From Chrysomallon squamiferum (lineage: Eukaryota > Mollusca > Gastropoda > Neomphalida > Peltospiridae): a stretch of DNA of 64,000 nt. This document shows, piece after piece, positions 13,150 through 25,209 of the stretch. The translations under genes and the position numbers were made by a program. How positions within the stretch are numbered: position 1 is the first letter of the stretch; the number at the start of each line of letters is the position of its first letter. Under the pieces are notes generated by a model. That model saw only the letters and a program-made list of their open reading frames with translations, was not told the DNA's origin and did not search any database. The DNA is taken from contig CM022673.1 in assembly GCA_012295275.1 (NCBI GenBank), forward strand, positions 24,374,761 through 24,438,760, given 5' to 3'.

Positions 13150-13752
13150 TAAATAAATATACTGTGTATATCTGTTATAACACATACTTCACTGTGTATA
13201 TCTGTTATAACACATACTTCACTGTGAATATCTGTTATAACACATACTTCACTGTGTATATCTATTATAACACATACTTCACTGTGTATATCTGTTATAA
13301 CACATACTTCACTGTGTATATCTGTTATAACACATACTTCACTGTATATCTGTTTAATATCTGTATATCTGTCATAACACATACTTCACTGTGTATATCT
13401 GTTATAACACATACGTCACTGTGTATTTCTGTTATAACACATACTTCACTGTGTATATCTGTTATAACACATACTTCACTGTCAATATGTTATAACATAC
13501 TTCACTGTGTATTTCTGTTATAACACATACTTCACTGTGTATTTCTGTTATAACACATACGTCACTGTGTATTTCTGTTATAACACATACTTCACTGTGT
13601 ATATCTGTTATAACACATACCTCACTGTGTATATCTGTTATAACACATACCTCACTGTGTATATCTGTTATAACACATACTTCACTGTGTATTTCTGTTA
13701 TAACACATACTTCACTGTATATATCTGTTATAACACATACTTCACTGTGTAG
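13150..13752. repeat. Minisatellite, 30-bp unit, about 20 copies
   Basis: Unit ACTGTGTATATCTGTTATAA plus CACATACTTC, very regular except for irregular units near 13345-13375 and 13480-13500. Each unit holds the perfect palindrome TGTTATAACA. Confidence 0.95.
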
Positions 13753-15666
13753 TTCTTCAATACGTATCTTTTAACTTAGCTATATTACTGAGTGTACAGA
13801 ATAAGGTTTTGTATATACATAGCTGTATATTTGTATAAAAGAATGCTATTCGTATACATTTGTTGCACGTTACAGTAAACACGATACTGTATGTTGTGAC
13901 TAATATTGTGTTTTATGTTATGGTATACATGTATGTATTTGCTATAAAATATATAATGCTGTTATAACCTTAGTCTGCATATAGGTTTAAGCATACACAG
14001 TAGAACATAATTAACATAATGAAACATAATGGAGTATCTAAAAAATCAGAGAAAATGACTGTGATAATTTGAAATATGAACTGCTTAATTTTAACCGTTT
14101 AAACCAAGAAACGACATTAAAATAATAACAATAAAGTGATTGCAACACAACATACCACCGAGGTGCAGTTTTTAATCTTTCAAACATATATCCGCATAAT
14201 TACATATAGTTTATTATTATCATTGCTGTTTGTTGTTGTTGTTTAATCGTTTAAAGGAATACGAACAGCAAACGTCAATTTTTTTCGACACGTAAACAAT
14301 ACATCCTAACTGTAAAAAATACACACACACAAAAGAAGAAAAAAAAAAAAAAAAAAAAAAAAGAAGAAGCAAATGTCAAATGTATTTTTATATATCCACT
14401 GAAATGTCTTTCTGTTTATTTCTTGACTAAATCTGTGATAATTCCCAGTCAAACTGGTCGAGCCTGGTTGTCTGGCAGTTCCCTGCTGACGACAGTCGCC
14501 TCCAACACCTGGTGTCTGCTGCAACACGTGGCGCGCGCCTCTGCACAGACTCAGTGAATGCAGCCTCGTTAAAACACAAAGTTAGTCGACAAAACTGCAT
14601 GCGGCGATTTTGTTGGCAAAAATCAATAGACGGCAGCACACGCACATTTTTTTTTTTTTTTTTTTTTTTAGTTGTGTTGCCAAATTTTAGTTGATGGCAT
14701 ACGTGAATATTTTATTGTTGCTTTTTACGAGAAGAGGAAAAACTGGTGGTGTTTCACCTGTCTGAGACAACTAGATATTCAGTCGAAACAACCTAGCCTT
14801 GATTTATTTTATTTATATTTATATATATATATAAAACACACACACAGTGAATTCTGTCAAAACCGGATTCACTTGGGACCAACGAGATAAGCCTTTAAGA
14901 CAGAGTTCCGGTTTATAAAGATTAAAGTAATATAAAACTGGAATATACTCTATTACAAAATGTTAAACTTCTATCGAGTGTCAGCGGAGAAACACTCAGT
15001 CACTGATGACTCGCATGTTTGTTATTTTTCACTGGTTTTTTTGGGTGTTTTTTTTGTGGGGTTTTGGTTTTTTTCCTATTTCGCTCCAAAGCAAACACTA
15101 TGTCATTGCCTCCATGTTTAACATCGACTGCAAAAGTCTGCTTTCCGTAGCAGCAACGAAAGATTCAATTTGTTTTATCATTACGAACGTTGGTACGAAA
15201 GTTCGGTCACTGTATTTATCGTCAGTCCATTCAGATGTTTCAATCTGCCGCTCGTTAGTCTCTATATATTAGTGTGCCGAAATATTAGTAATGCCGGTAA
15301 TGGTCACTACGTTTTAAAATGTCAGACACTGTCTGTCTGTCTGCGTGTTTTAAACTGTATAGCCAGGGTCCGCGCGACGGGCAGACGTGGGGAGAAATAT
15401 TCACTCTTTTGTACTAAACTTCGCCTTGCTGTTAACCCGCGGCAAAGTCTAAGTCGCCTTCTTTTTTTCTTTTCTTTTCTTTTTTTATTTATTTACTATT
15501 TTATTGATTTATTGATTTATATCACTTGCAAGTTGAAATTTTCGATGTATTTTGCCTCCATTTTGTCCAATGATCTCGTGGAAGACATTTTGTGACTGGT
15601 CAGCGAACTTCCGTATTTCCGTCAAATACCTCGTTTTACTGTTGTGATTAGAGTTTGACAATAAAG
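13753..15666. other. AT-rich DNA around the 14.5-kb island
   Basis: Homopolymers at 14339-14362 and 14649-14669, and T-rich stretches near 15035-15080 and 15460-15500. The segment 15100-15450 has some CpG (GGTCCGCGCGACGGGC) but no supported exon. Confidence 0.45.
14440..14645. other. GC-rich unique island between two homopolymers
   Basis: About 200 bases with CpG steps and GTGGCGCGCGCC, flanked by poly(A) at 14339-14362 and poly(T) at 14649-14669. Both strands are open for about 60-70 codons but neither translation is recognised. Could be a transposable-element fragment; the flanking A and T runs would suit a retro-inserted piece. Confidence 0.3.
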
Positions 15667-16150
15667 ACAGTTCTTTTAAACTTGTATGGAAATTAAATTA
15701 ACTGAGAGATCCCGTGATAAATAACATAATTACATGTACAGTAGAGATTACAATTAACAAACCAACGTATGTAGAGGTCCAATTCTTGATAAAGCACACT
15801 GTAAGTATTTGCAAACCAACATAATAATAAAACTTTTGTTAAATAATTTTATCACTTATGGCTTGAGTCTGTAAACAAACAGGTCGTTAAAGGCTCAGTT
15901 TTATTAGAAACAGAACATCGATGTATACATGTAGAAGTTTAAGTTTTTGTTTGTGACAATAGCTGGCTTTAGAAAGTTTGATACGTTGCTGGGTTTTTTT
16001 TTAGGTTGCTCTGCCATTACGACAAATTCAGTAAAACAAAGAAAAACACGTATTTTTGCAGACTTCTGCTTTGGACACTCAATCTAAATGAGTTAATTAG
16101 CTTATGTCCTAACACACTAATACTAATCTTGTTCATTTAGCTGCATTCAC

Positions 16151-16153
<3 letters not shown>
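15667..16153. mobile_element. Interspersed repeat, copy 1 (longest)
   Basis: About 487 bases from ACAGTTCTTTTAAACTTG to CTGCATTCACATT, followed by (TA)n and then (GA)n tracts. The left part matches 20506-20827 and the right part matches 23594-23878 at roughly 90% by eye. No long coding frame and no obvious terminal inverted repeats. A non-autonomous element is likely, with a 3' end beside a microsatellite. Orientation is unknown; the minus strand carries an AATAAA-like stretch and a short MAEQPKK frame. Confidence 0.65.
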
Positions 16154-16156
<3 letters not shown>

Positions 16157-16191
<35 letters not shown>

Positions 16192-16254
16192 CCTACCTAC
16201 CTACATACATACATACATGTGACAGCAGACATCACAATTTTCTACATATATATA

Positions 16255-16338
<84 letters not shown>
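16157..16338. repeat. (TA)n, (CATA)n and (GA)n after interspersed copy 1
   Basis: (TA)n 16154-16184, CTAC/CATA tetramers to 16218 and (GA)n 16259-16338. Confidence 0.95.
16219..16248 (+). repeat. 30-bp exact repeat, copy A
   Basis: GTGACAGCAGACATCACAAT followed by TTTCTACATA. The identical 30 bases recur at 17175-17204. Copy A lies between (CATA)n and (GA)n tracts, shortly after the interspersed element. Confidence 0.8.
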
Positions 16339-16340
<2 letters not shown>

Positions 16341-16612
16341 AGAAGAAACCTGTACAAAAACCCAGTTACTGGTCTACAGCATACGTATATAAGTATACGT
16401 AACAGTAATGTCTGTTACATGTTCCCACACATTTGTTTTGTTGTAATGATAATATCTACTGCATTGCGAACGATGTCAACATCCTCTGACAGTCAGCGGG
16501 AACACAGACCACGTTCACGTGAGAGTATTAGCACGAGCAAGGTGAGGACATGCGCACTAGGAACCTGCTCAGTGTCATGAAGGTGATGAAACATGTTTGT
16601 TGTTGTTAGGTT

Positions 16613-16783
16613 TTTTTTTTTTTTTTTTTTTTTTTGTTTTTTTTTACTGTGATTGTTATGAAACAGGCTGTTATCACTGATTGATATTACACTGTTTATT
16701 TTCAAAAGAATATATATATATATATATATATGTATATATGTGTGTATATGTATATATTATATGTATGTGTGTTTGTATATATA

Positions 16784-16815
<32 letters not shown>

Positions 16816-17130
16816 CGTATGTATGTATGTATATATCTCTCTATATATATATATATATGTATGTATGTATATATATATATATGTGTGTGTGTGTATATAT
16901 ATATATATATAAAAATATATATATTTAATTGAAAAACATTTAGATACATTAAATTACATACATGAATGCATACATACGTGTACATATATATGTATATATA
17001 TATATATATGTGCATTTATGTGTGCATGTGTATAATATTATTTGTATATATATATATATATATACATATACATATGTTTGTATCGATGGATGTTTGAATT
17101 TACGTACGTACGTTTGTATGTATGTTTGTA
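16613..17130. repeat. poly(T) and TA/TATG/GTGT microsatellite complex
   Basis: Poly(T) 16611-16635. Alternating (TA)n, (TATG)n and (GT)n fill 16709-16925 and 16975-17130. Confidence 0.92.
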
Positions 17131-17174
17131 TGTACATTCGCATGCAGGAAGCAGTAATGGAGCTTTCATAATAG

Positions 17175-17204
17175 GTGACAGCAGACATCACAATTTTCTA
17201 CATA
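17175..17204 (+). repeat. 30-bp exact repeat, copy B
   Basis: Identical to 16219-16248 and in direct orientation 956 bases away. Copy B follows TA/TATG microsatellites. The sequences beyond the two copies differ. Confidence 0.8.
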
Positions 17205-17433
17205 GCAGTGTGAGCACTGGTTGTAACGGGAAATAAACCAGACTGACAGATAAATAAAACTGATCCGGCAGTGATCACTGGCTAGATCTCGCATTAACAC
17301 AAACATAAAATAAATAAAATAATTAATTTTTAAAACAGTGAAAAATAGCGTTCACCTGTATGCTCATACAATACACAGTTGTATTATAATGACCGCTATT
17401 ATCTTGTTGTAAAATAAAAAATAAAAAAAAAAA

Positions 17434-17466
<33 letters not shown>

Positions 17467-18320
17467 GTTGTTGTAGTTTATTGTTCTCGCTGTTTATTGT
17501 TGTTGTTGTCGTCATCGTCGTCGTATTTTATTTTTGTTGTCTATCAGTGTTAACAGACAAAACACGTGAAGATCGACTGAAACACCATGACTCATAAACA
17601 TCAAAGATTCTAATAAACTGTAATTTAGAAATGTCTAAATGCAGCTTGGTGTAATTATTGCTTATGCAGCGTTCTATTTTTATTTCTATTTTTTATTTTT
17701 TATTTTTTATTTTTTTTTTTATTTTATATTTTTTAATTTTTGATGTGACGGAAATTCACTTCTATCAGCGAACGAAAAGTAACGACAAGTATTCCCATAA
17801 AGCTTGGCTGCAGCAGGACGCAGACCAGACATGCTTAAAACACTGCTGCGTTACGTTCTGATGGAAATAAATACAGATATTTTTAAATGACATTCAAGTC
17901 AGAAAAAAAAAAAAAAAGAAAAAAAAAAAGAGGAAATATTTAGGTCAAAAAAAAAAAAAAAAAATGGGGGTTCGTGTTCCTTTTAACTTTTAAAATCTGC
18001 GTATTTATGTTTATGTATAATCGTTTGTATTATTATAAAACGACTTTATTTTTTTATAATTTTTTTAATTTTTTATAATGTTTTTTTTTTTCATCCCTTA
18101 ATAGCAGCATATTTTATTTATTTATTTATCCCTGTCTGTCTGTCTGTCTTCCTGTCTCCCTGTGCTTGTCTGCCTAACTCACTGTTTATCAAGTGTTTAT
18201 TTACTCATCAGACAAACGGTGTAAAAAAAATTACTCAGTTAATTACTTTAAAGTTATTTCTAAATGTTGCTGTCAGATCAAAGACACGCTTATACTGTTC
18301 AGATAACTTCATCTTGCTTA
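17205..18320. other. AT-rich DNA with homopolymers
   Basis: (ATT)n at 17434-17466, TTTTTA repeats at 17680-17740, poly(A) near 17904-17930 and 17946-17964, and (CTGT)n near 18133-18150. No gene supported. Confidence 0.55.
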
Positions 18321-18324
18321 CTAA

Positions 18325-18445
<121 letters not shown>

Positions 18446-18699
18446 AGCTACTACTTCTATTCCGCTAGAACTAACATTTATGAGTAACTTTAATAATAAC
18501 CAATACTTCTATTAAAACTACTATCACTACTGTTACTACTACTAATAATACTTACCACTACTCTACTACTATTACTACTGCTTACGAGTATTAATGCTGA
18601 TGTTATTTATATTAACATTTACTACTCCTACTAGTACTATAATAACCACTACTACTATTACCACTAATATCACAGTTATTGTTATTGTTACTATTGCCG

Positions 18700-19555
18700 C
18701 GGTTACTAATATTTTGTTACTAATATTTTGTTACTATGAGAATCACTATTGCTACTTTACTGCTATATTTTTTTTACTAGTATTGTTATCTTCCCATCAT
18801 CAACATATCTATTTTTTCTGTCTCTGTCATTTCTCTTCCTGCTACTAAATTTTGAATCGCTGCAAATACTGTATGTTTGTATATACAATATATTGTTTTA
18901 ATGGAAATAAGTTTGTATGTATATACTTAAAACATTATAATTATTTATGTATGTATGTATGTAGACGTGGCAGTGTGTAAAATTAACAAATCATAACTTT
19001 AATCGTCTTACATGTTTTCATTCCTAGCTGTTTACAAACATGTCATTGAAAGTTTTCCTATTAATACGTGAATCGTTTTCAAACATAGCTGACATTTTTT
19101 TTTTTTTTTTTTTTTTTAAGTGCTGTAATTTCGAAATACCTACGTTCAAAAATCTTCCATAGAAATACTGGCCTACAAAAACACAAAAGACGTCCTTTAA
19201 ATATGAAACTGAATTAAACTTGTGTCCTTCTGTTGAATACAATGTCCCCTGTGTGTGTGTGTGTATTATACCTGTCACGGCACGCTACGTACCTACGTCA
19301 TAAATCAGAATTATTATAAACACGATATCGCTGTGTTGTGAATGAAATCACAAATAAAACTGTGTTATCTAAGTACAGTAGACGGATTCGTTTTCATTCA
19401 TCCTGTTGTAAAACATACCCGAACTGTAACCAAGACTTTCCGTGTGAATGAAATGTATTTTCACAACCAGTGACCAAGTAGTTTTATTTGAACGTCTTCC
19501 GTGTTGGACGAGATACATTATATATATAACACAATGTTTATTTACGTGTGTATGT
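18700..19555. other. AT-rich DNA, no gene supported
   Basis: Poly(T) at 19097-19118 and a (GT)n of about 16 bases near 19250. Nothing else seen. Confidence 0.5.
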
Positions 19556-19908
19556 TTGTGTGTTTGTGTGTGTGTGTGTGTGTGTTTGTGTGTGTATGTG
19601 TGTGTGTGTGCGCGCGTGTGTTTGTGTGCGCGCCTGTGTTTGTGTGTGTTTGTGACTGTGTGTGCGCGCGCGTGTTTGTGTGTGTGTGTGTACATCAAAT
19701 ACATCTACGGATATACTCGCAAACGTAAGGACATATATATATACAGAGTATATACAAACACACATTGTACACACTTACACAAGATTACAGACATGTATAT
19801 ACAATATATGTACTTATTTTTTCAGTCAAATGATATATATATAAATAAACTGCTTAAACCTTTTTCCCTTATTTATCTATTTATTTATTTATTTAGTATT
19901 ATTATGAC

Positions 19909-19973
<65 letters not shown>

Positions 19974-19975
19974 TT
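19556..19975. repeat. Imperfect (GT)n and a later (TTA)n array
   Basis: GT with CGCG interruptions at 19556-19692, TA/CA runs to 19810 and (TTA)n at 19912-19974. Confidence 0.92.
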
Positions 19976-20039
19976 AATTTGTGGTTTTATTGTAATTGTA
20001 ATTGTAGCAATAAATTCGGACATTTTCATTCTTGAAATG

Positions 20040-20430
20040 AATTACAGCTTGTTCCAGACAAGACCCAGCACGTTATAACATCATCGACGTCATAACATCA
20101 TCAACGTTATAGCATCATCACCATTTTACGTAATAAAATAGCTGAGATTTGACGTGTTAAGCAGAACCTCTCAACAGTCTTCTCATTAATAACAACACTG
20201 ATAGCTGACAAAATTAAAAATAGCAAAACATTATTAGAAGTTACTAAAACATATCTGAAGCGAATATAAAATCTTTATCATCATCATCATCATTATTATT
20301 ATCACTGTATTTATCGTTATCATCATCAGCAACATTATCATCATCAAAATAAAAGTAATAATACCCACGAACAATCATCATCATTATCATCAACATAATC
20401 ATCATCCAAACCGTTATTATCTAAGGCGAT
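20040..20430. repeat. Imperfect CAT/ATT-rich sequence
   Basis: A short three-fold repeat of AACATCATC-type words at 20060-20125, and scattered (CAT)n and (ATT)n at 20275-20420. Confidence 0.6.
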
Positions 20431-20505
20431 AGTCATACTTATTATTACACAGCGGTAATCATTTTAAAACATATAGGTCTATTAAAAATGAAAGATTATG
20501 AAACA

Positions 20506-20827
20506 ACAGTTCTTTTAAACTTGTATGCAAATTAAATTAATTGAGAATCCCGTGATAAATAACATAATTACATGTACAGTGAAGATTACCACTGACAAAC
20601 CAACGTATGCAGAGGTCCAATTCTTGAGAAAGCAGACTGTAAATATTTGTAAACCAACATAAGAATACATCTTTTGTTAAATAATTTTATCACTTATGAC
20701 TTGAGTCTGTAAACAAATAGGTTGTTAAAGGCTCAGTTTTATTAGAATCAGAACATCGATGTATACATGTAGAAGTTTAAGTTTATGTTTGTGACAATAG
20801 CTGGCTTCAGAAAGTTTGATACGTTGC
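20506..20827. mobile_element. Interspersed repeat, copy 2 (left part only)
   Basis: Same orientation as copy 1 and matching it from its left end to GATACGTTGC. Similarity then stops abruptly at about 20828, where unrelated sequence begins. The shared part includes GGTCCAATTCTTGA and CAGAACATCGATGTATACAT. Confidence 0.65.
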
Positions 20828-21895
20828 GTGTCAAGATTACTCATTACGAACGAAAAATGTGCATCTTTAACAAGGCAAGAGACCCCATCAAAAACATTTA
20901 GAGCTGGCAAAGGTGTTAAAATTAATTTATTGTTTTTAAACATTAATGGTGTTAGTCTTTTATTTTGGTTTTGATTTTTCTGAGTTTCGAAACGCGGTTG
21001 AAAATCAAAACAGTTTTCTGGTTGTCCAAACGCGGGTATGGTATAGAAAAATATCGCAGTGAAGGTTTACGTTTAGTAAGTATATTAGTGAGTTTGTGTT
21101 CACGGCTATAATAATATCAGCTGCAGCAGGAAAAGTAGCAACACAAATATATCTGTAGTTACAGTAGTTCTCAGTCGTATCTGTGGTAATGGTAACTGTA
21201 TAGTGACGGTAGAAGATACGGAATAGCATTAGTGATAATAATAGTAAAACAAATATTTATCTTTTGACGAAAACGTAGAACGCAGTTCCTAACTTAGTTT
21301 TCTTCTCTTACATTTGTCTAAAGTGATAAATTAGTATAATGTGTTAGGTATATAAATCTGATATCTGGTCTCGGTTTTGTGTTAGTGGGTTTGTATATAC
21401 GCAAAAAGCGGGACCTACTTACTTGTGTTATTGCGAAATAGCTCAGAGTCAGAAACAGATACAGAGTCAGAAACAGATGTACACGTTACAAATACAACGT
21501 TATATTTAGCTCAGATACTTACTATCGTAAATCTCTCACTTAGTAAGGTCGTGACATTTGTGGATCAACCAGGAAGATGAGAAGCAATGTACACACATGC
21601 ATACACACAGCCGCACGTGTAGATTTACAGACACAACACAAATATACACACATAAACACATTATAATATTACACATGTACGTGTTTGGAGACTGAAATTA
21701 CGCACACACATTTTACGCACACGCATATGTAGACTGCCTGTTTTCTTATATATATATATATATATATATACAAACACAAACTAGTATATTATACAAACAC
21801 AGCCTATATGCACTGATATACTTTCTCACGTCATAAATGTTTGCGTTCATACACAGACAGACTAATTCCACATACATCGATAACATCAAAAATAG
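20828..21895. other. AT-rich DNA, no gene supported
   Basis: Unique sequence to about 21570, then CA-rich stretches and a (TA)n at 21749-21771. Paired AGAGTCAGAAACAGAT words at about 21445 and 21464. No exon supported. Confidence 0.5.
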
Positions 21896-22275
21896 ATTAA
21901 AAAAAGATAAAGTTTAAAAAAAGATATAAAAGACAGTTTAAAAGAAATATAAAAGAAGGTCTAAAAAAGACACTGAGAAAGTTTTAAAAAGGTATATAGG
22001 AAGATTTAAGAAATATATAAAGAGGGATTAAAAAAGATATAAAAGAAGGTTTTAAAAAAAATATAAAGCAAAGTTTAAAAAGATATAAAGCAAAGTTTAA
22101 AAATATATACAGGAAGGTTGAAAAACGATATAAAGAGGGATTAAAAAAGCTATAAAAGAAGGTTCAAATAAGATATCAAGAAAAATATAATAAAATTTAA
22201 ATAATAACGAAAGTAAAATCAAAAAAGATTTAAAAAAATAAAGTTTAAAAAATATAAAAAAGAAGTTTAAAAGAA
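21896..22275. repeat. Purine-rich degenerate tandem array
   Basis: Loose repeats of about 25-35 bases built on AAGTTTAAAAAAGATATAAA with GAAGG variants; almost no cytosine on the plus strand. It ends where the 24-bp minisatellite starts. Confidence 0.7.
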
Positions 22276-22292
22276 ATGTCTAGAATTCTGCA

Positions 22293-22690
22293 TCACTCAG
22301 CTGTTTTATCTAGTCTTAGGAAGATTTTTTTTATATCAAGTCTTAAACTCAGCTGTTTTATCAAGTCTTCACTCAGCTGTTTTAAAATATCTTCACTCAG
22401 CTGTTTTATCAAGTCTTCACTCAGCTGTTTTATCAAATCTTCACTCAGCTGTTTTATCAAGTCTTCACTCAGCTGTTTTATCAAATCTTCACTCAGCTGT
22501 TTTATCAAGACTTCACTCAGCTGTTTTATCAAGTCTTCACTCAGCTGTTTTATCAAGTCTTCACTCAGCTTTTTTTACCAAGTCTTCACTCAGCTGTTTT
22601 ATCAAATCTTCACTCAGCTGTTTTATCAAGTCTTCACTCAGCTGTTTTATCAAGTCTTCACTCAGCTGTTTTATCAAGACTTCACTCAGC
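22293..22690. repeat. Minisatellite, 24-bp unit, about 16 copies
   Basis: Unit TCTTCACTCAGCTGTTTTAT plus CAAG with few substitutions. Because the unit is a multiple of three, both strands stay open (minus: repeating SEDLIKQL). I see no other sign that it is coding. The core contains the E-box CAGCTG. Confidence 0.93.
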
Positions 22691-22699
22691 AGACACAAA

Positions 22700-23593
22700 G
22701 TAACGTATTACCAGACTCCGACATCAAGTCATCAGTTACAGCTTATCTTATAAAACTCATTCTTCCCATTCTTACATTTTCTTGTACGTTTTTATTTTCA
22801 TTACTGAGTGAGAGTAAGAAGCAGTTTTAAATTAGAAGAATTTTATTTCATTCCTTTTTTTTGTTTTTCCTTCCACTCCACTTTCTCTTCCTTTTCTAAT
22901 TCTTCTTCAACAAGCGTTTAATTTTGTTTCGTTTTCATGCCCGTCTTCGTCATCATCATCATCATCATTATCTTCTTCGTCCTCGTCGTCTTCTTCTTCT
23001 TCATGAAGAGACTGTATCAGAACACGTGTTTAAGACTAACTGATGGTGATTAATCAGTTTTGCTCGGTTCTCGTATTCAAATCTCGCTCGAAATCTTTAC
23101 CAAAAGATCAGTTAATGTTAAAACGTGTCGTGTCTGGTCAAACATTTACTTATTCGTTCTCTTACTCTTTTCGCAGATACATTTTTGAATGTATGGGTGT
23201 ATGAATGTGTGAGTGTGTGTGTGTGTGCTTTACTTTTAAATTTCTAAGAATTATGTTAAGCTTAGCTTACGTCAGTTACCCTGAAACTACACTTTCATGT
23301 TACATGTATTTATTTTATTTGTTTTACTCGAGAATATAAACGAATATGTTTTAGTTGGATTTGTTACTGAGTGGGTTAGAATGTTTAAATGTGCTTTATA
23401 AATTCCATATGAAATATGAATAATGAAATTAATTTTTATATTTGATTTCAAGAGAAACTTTTCTTATCCGCCTTGAATAATAATAATAACAACAAAAACA
23501 ACAACAGCCACAATAATAATAACATCACTAATAGCAACGATATCAATAGCGACAGTCATAATGGGATGAGGAATTATAATAAAAGAAAAACAC
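22700..23593. other. AT-rich DNA, no gene supported
   Basis: Pyrimidine-rich TTC/CAT stretches at 22850-23005, a (GT)n near 23208-23228 and (AAT)/(AAC) runs at 23475-23525. Confidence 0.5.
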
Positions 23594-23878
23594 TCGAGTC
23601 TGTAAACAAATAGGTCGTTAAAGGCTCAGTTTTATTAGAAACAGAACATCGATGTATATATACATGTAGAAGTTTAATTTTATGTTTGTGACAATAGCTG
23701 GCTTCAGAAAGTTTGATACGTTGCTGGCTTTTTTTAGGTTGCTCTGCCATTACGACGAATTCAATGAAACAAAGAAAAATGCACACTTCTGCTTTGGACA
23801 CTCAATCTAAATGAGTTAATTAACTTATGTCCTAACACAGTAATACTAATCCTGTTCATTTATCTGCATTCACATTAT
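23594..23878. mobile_element. Interspersed repeat, copy 3 (right part only)
   Basis: Matches copy 1 from GAGTCTGTAAACAAA to its right end, in the same orientation. As in copy 1, a short (TA)n run and then a (GA)n tract follow directly, so the microsatellites appear to be part of, or a preferred neighbour of, the element's end. Confidence 0.65.
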
Positions 23879-23887
23879 ATATATATA

Positions 23888-23891
23888 GGGG

Positions 23892-23977
<86 letters not shown>
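23888..23977. repeat. (GA)n after interspersed copy 3
   Basis: About 85 bases of GA directly after a short (TA)n and a G-run. Confidence 0.97.
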
Positions 23978-23979
<2 letters not shown>

Positions 23980-23980
<1 letters not shown>

Positions 23981-25105
23981 ACACTTTGAAAACAAATCGT
24001 GTATCTACCTACCCAGCGGTTTCAGTTATCTATCTCAAGTATTAGGATGCGATTATGACGTTCAACTATTGTGACGTCATACTGTTGTTACTGTCACATC
24101 TAGGTTTCTAGATTTTGTTCCTTAGTCATTCCAAAAACATTGAAAAAAAACACACTACTTAATCTACCTTGAAGTTAGTATTTTATGATTACGAAAAGTT
24201 TGATTATACAGCAAATTACTTGATTTTATGATATAAATTATTTACATATACACAGACACACAGACACCCACATCTTAGTTTTCTATCACTAATGTTGTTA
24301 CTATTTTTATTTTTTTGTTTCATTTTGCTTATTACAAAACAAAATTATATATATATGTGTGTGTACGTGTGTGTGTGTGTGTGTGTGTGTGCGTGCGTGC
24401 AAAGTACCCACAAAAACACCCCATACCATACACACACTCATACCATACGCATAAGTATTCAGTTTCTCTTTGTTCATTTATTTATTTGTTTTGTTTTGTT
24501 TTAAATACCTTTTTATTTTTCGTTTTTCGATTTCTGTTATTGTTTATTTATTTTGATTTTTTAGTTCGAATTGTTTGATCACTTAGTAGTAATTAGTCTT
24601 CACCAAACACAGAAAAACACGCAGATTATGCTTTCTATTCCGGCCATGGCTGGATCGGGAAATAATGAGCGTTGTTGTCAGAGCTAAATTCCTTCCTAGA
24701 CAGTTTTATAAATATATAAATATATGCGTACATAAATATACATACATGTATATATAAATATATAAACAAATACGTATATAAATACACATATATGTATATA
24801 TAAATATATAAATACATAAATAGATAAATATGCGGATGTATAAATATATAAATATATGAATTCATTCGTTAGATTTAATTCAAGTCAGAGTTTACACTTA
24901 TTAGTTTTCCATTTATTTCCACACTGGCAGCAGTGCTATTGTCACTTTAATAATTACTCTTAATATCGTCTCGACTCCGTGTGAGATTAAAGGAAATTAA
25001 TCAACGCTGGATTCTTCCTTGAACAGAAATACAAAATGATTAAACTTATTAACAAAACTTCTATAAACACGAATTACGTCACAGAAATAAACTTTTCAAA
25101 ACAAA
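23980..25105. other. AT-rich DNA with short microsatellites
   Basis: (GT)n at 24357-24395, TTTA-rich sequence near 24475-24560 and TATA/CATA sequence at 24715-24860. No gene supported. Confidence 0.5.
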
Positions 25106-25109
25106 ACAG

Positions 25110-25110
25110 C

Positions 25111-25203
<93 letters not shown>
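25110..25203. repeat. (TC)n microsatellite
   Basis: About 92 bases of uninterrupted TC. Confidence 0.97.
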
Positions 25204-25208
<5 letters not shown>

Positions 25209-25209
25209 C

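Noticed and set aside
13164-13752. Frames repeating YNTYFTVYIC
   Set aside because: 30-bp minisatellite, a multiple of three, so frames stay open without selection.
13150-13752. CRISPR array
   Set aside because: Units are contiguous with no unique spacers, and the genome is animal.
22276-22830. 184-codon plus frame and 87-codon minus frame (SEDLIKQL repeats)
   Set aside because: 24-bp tandem repeat in frame on both strands; no signal peptide or unique domain.
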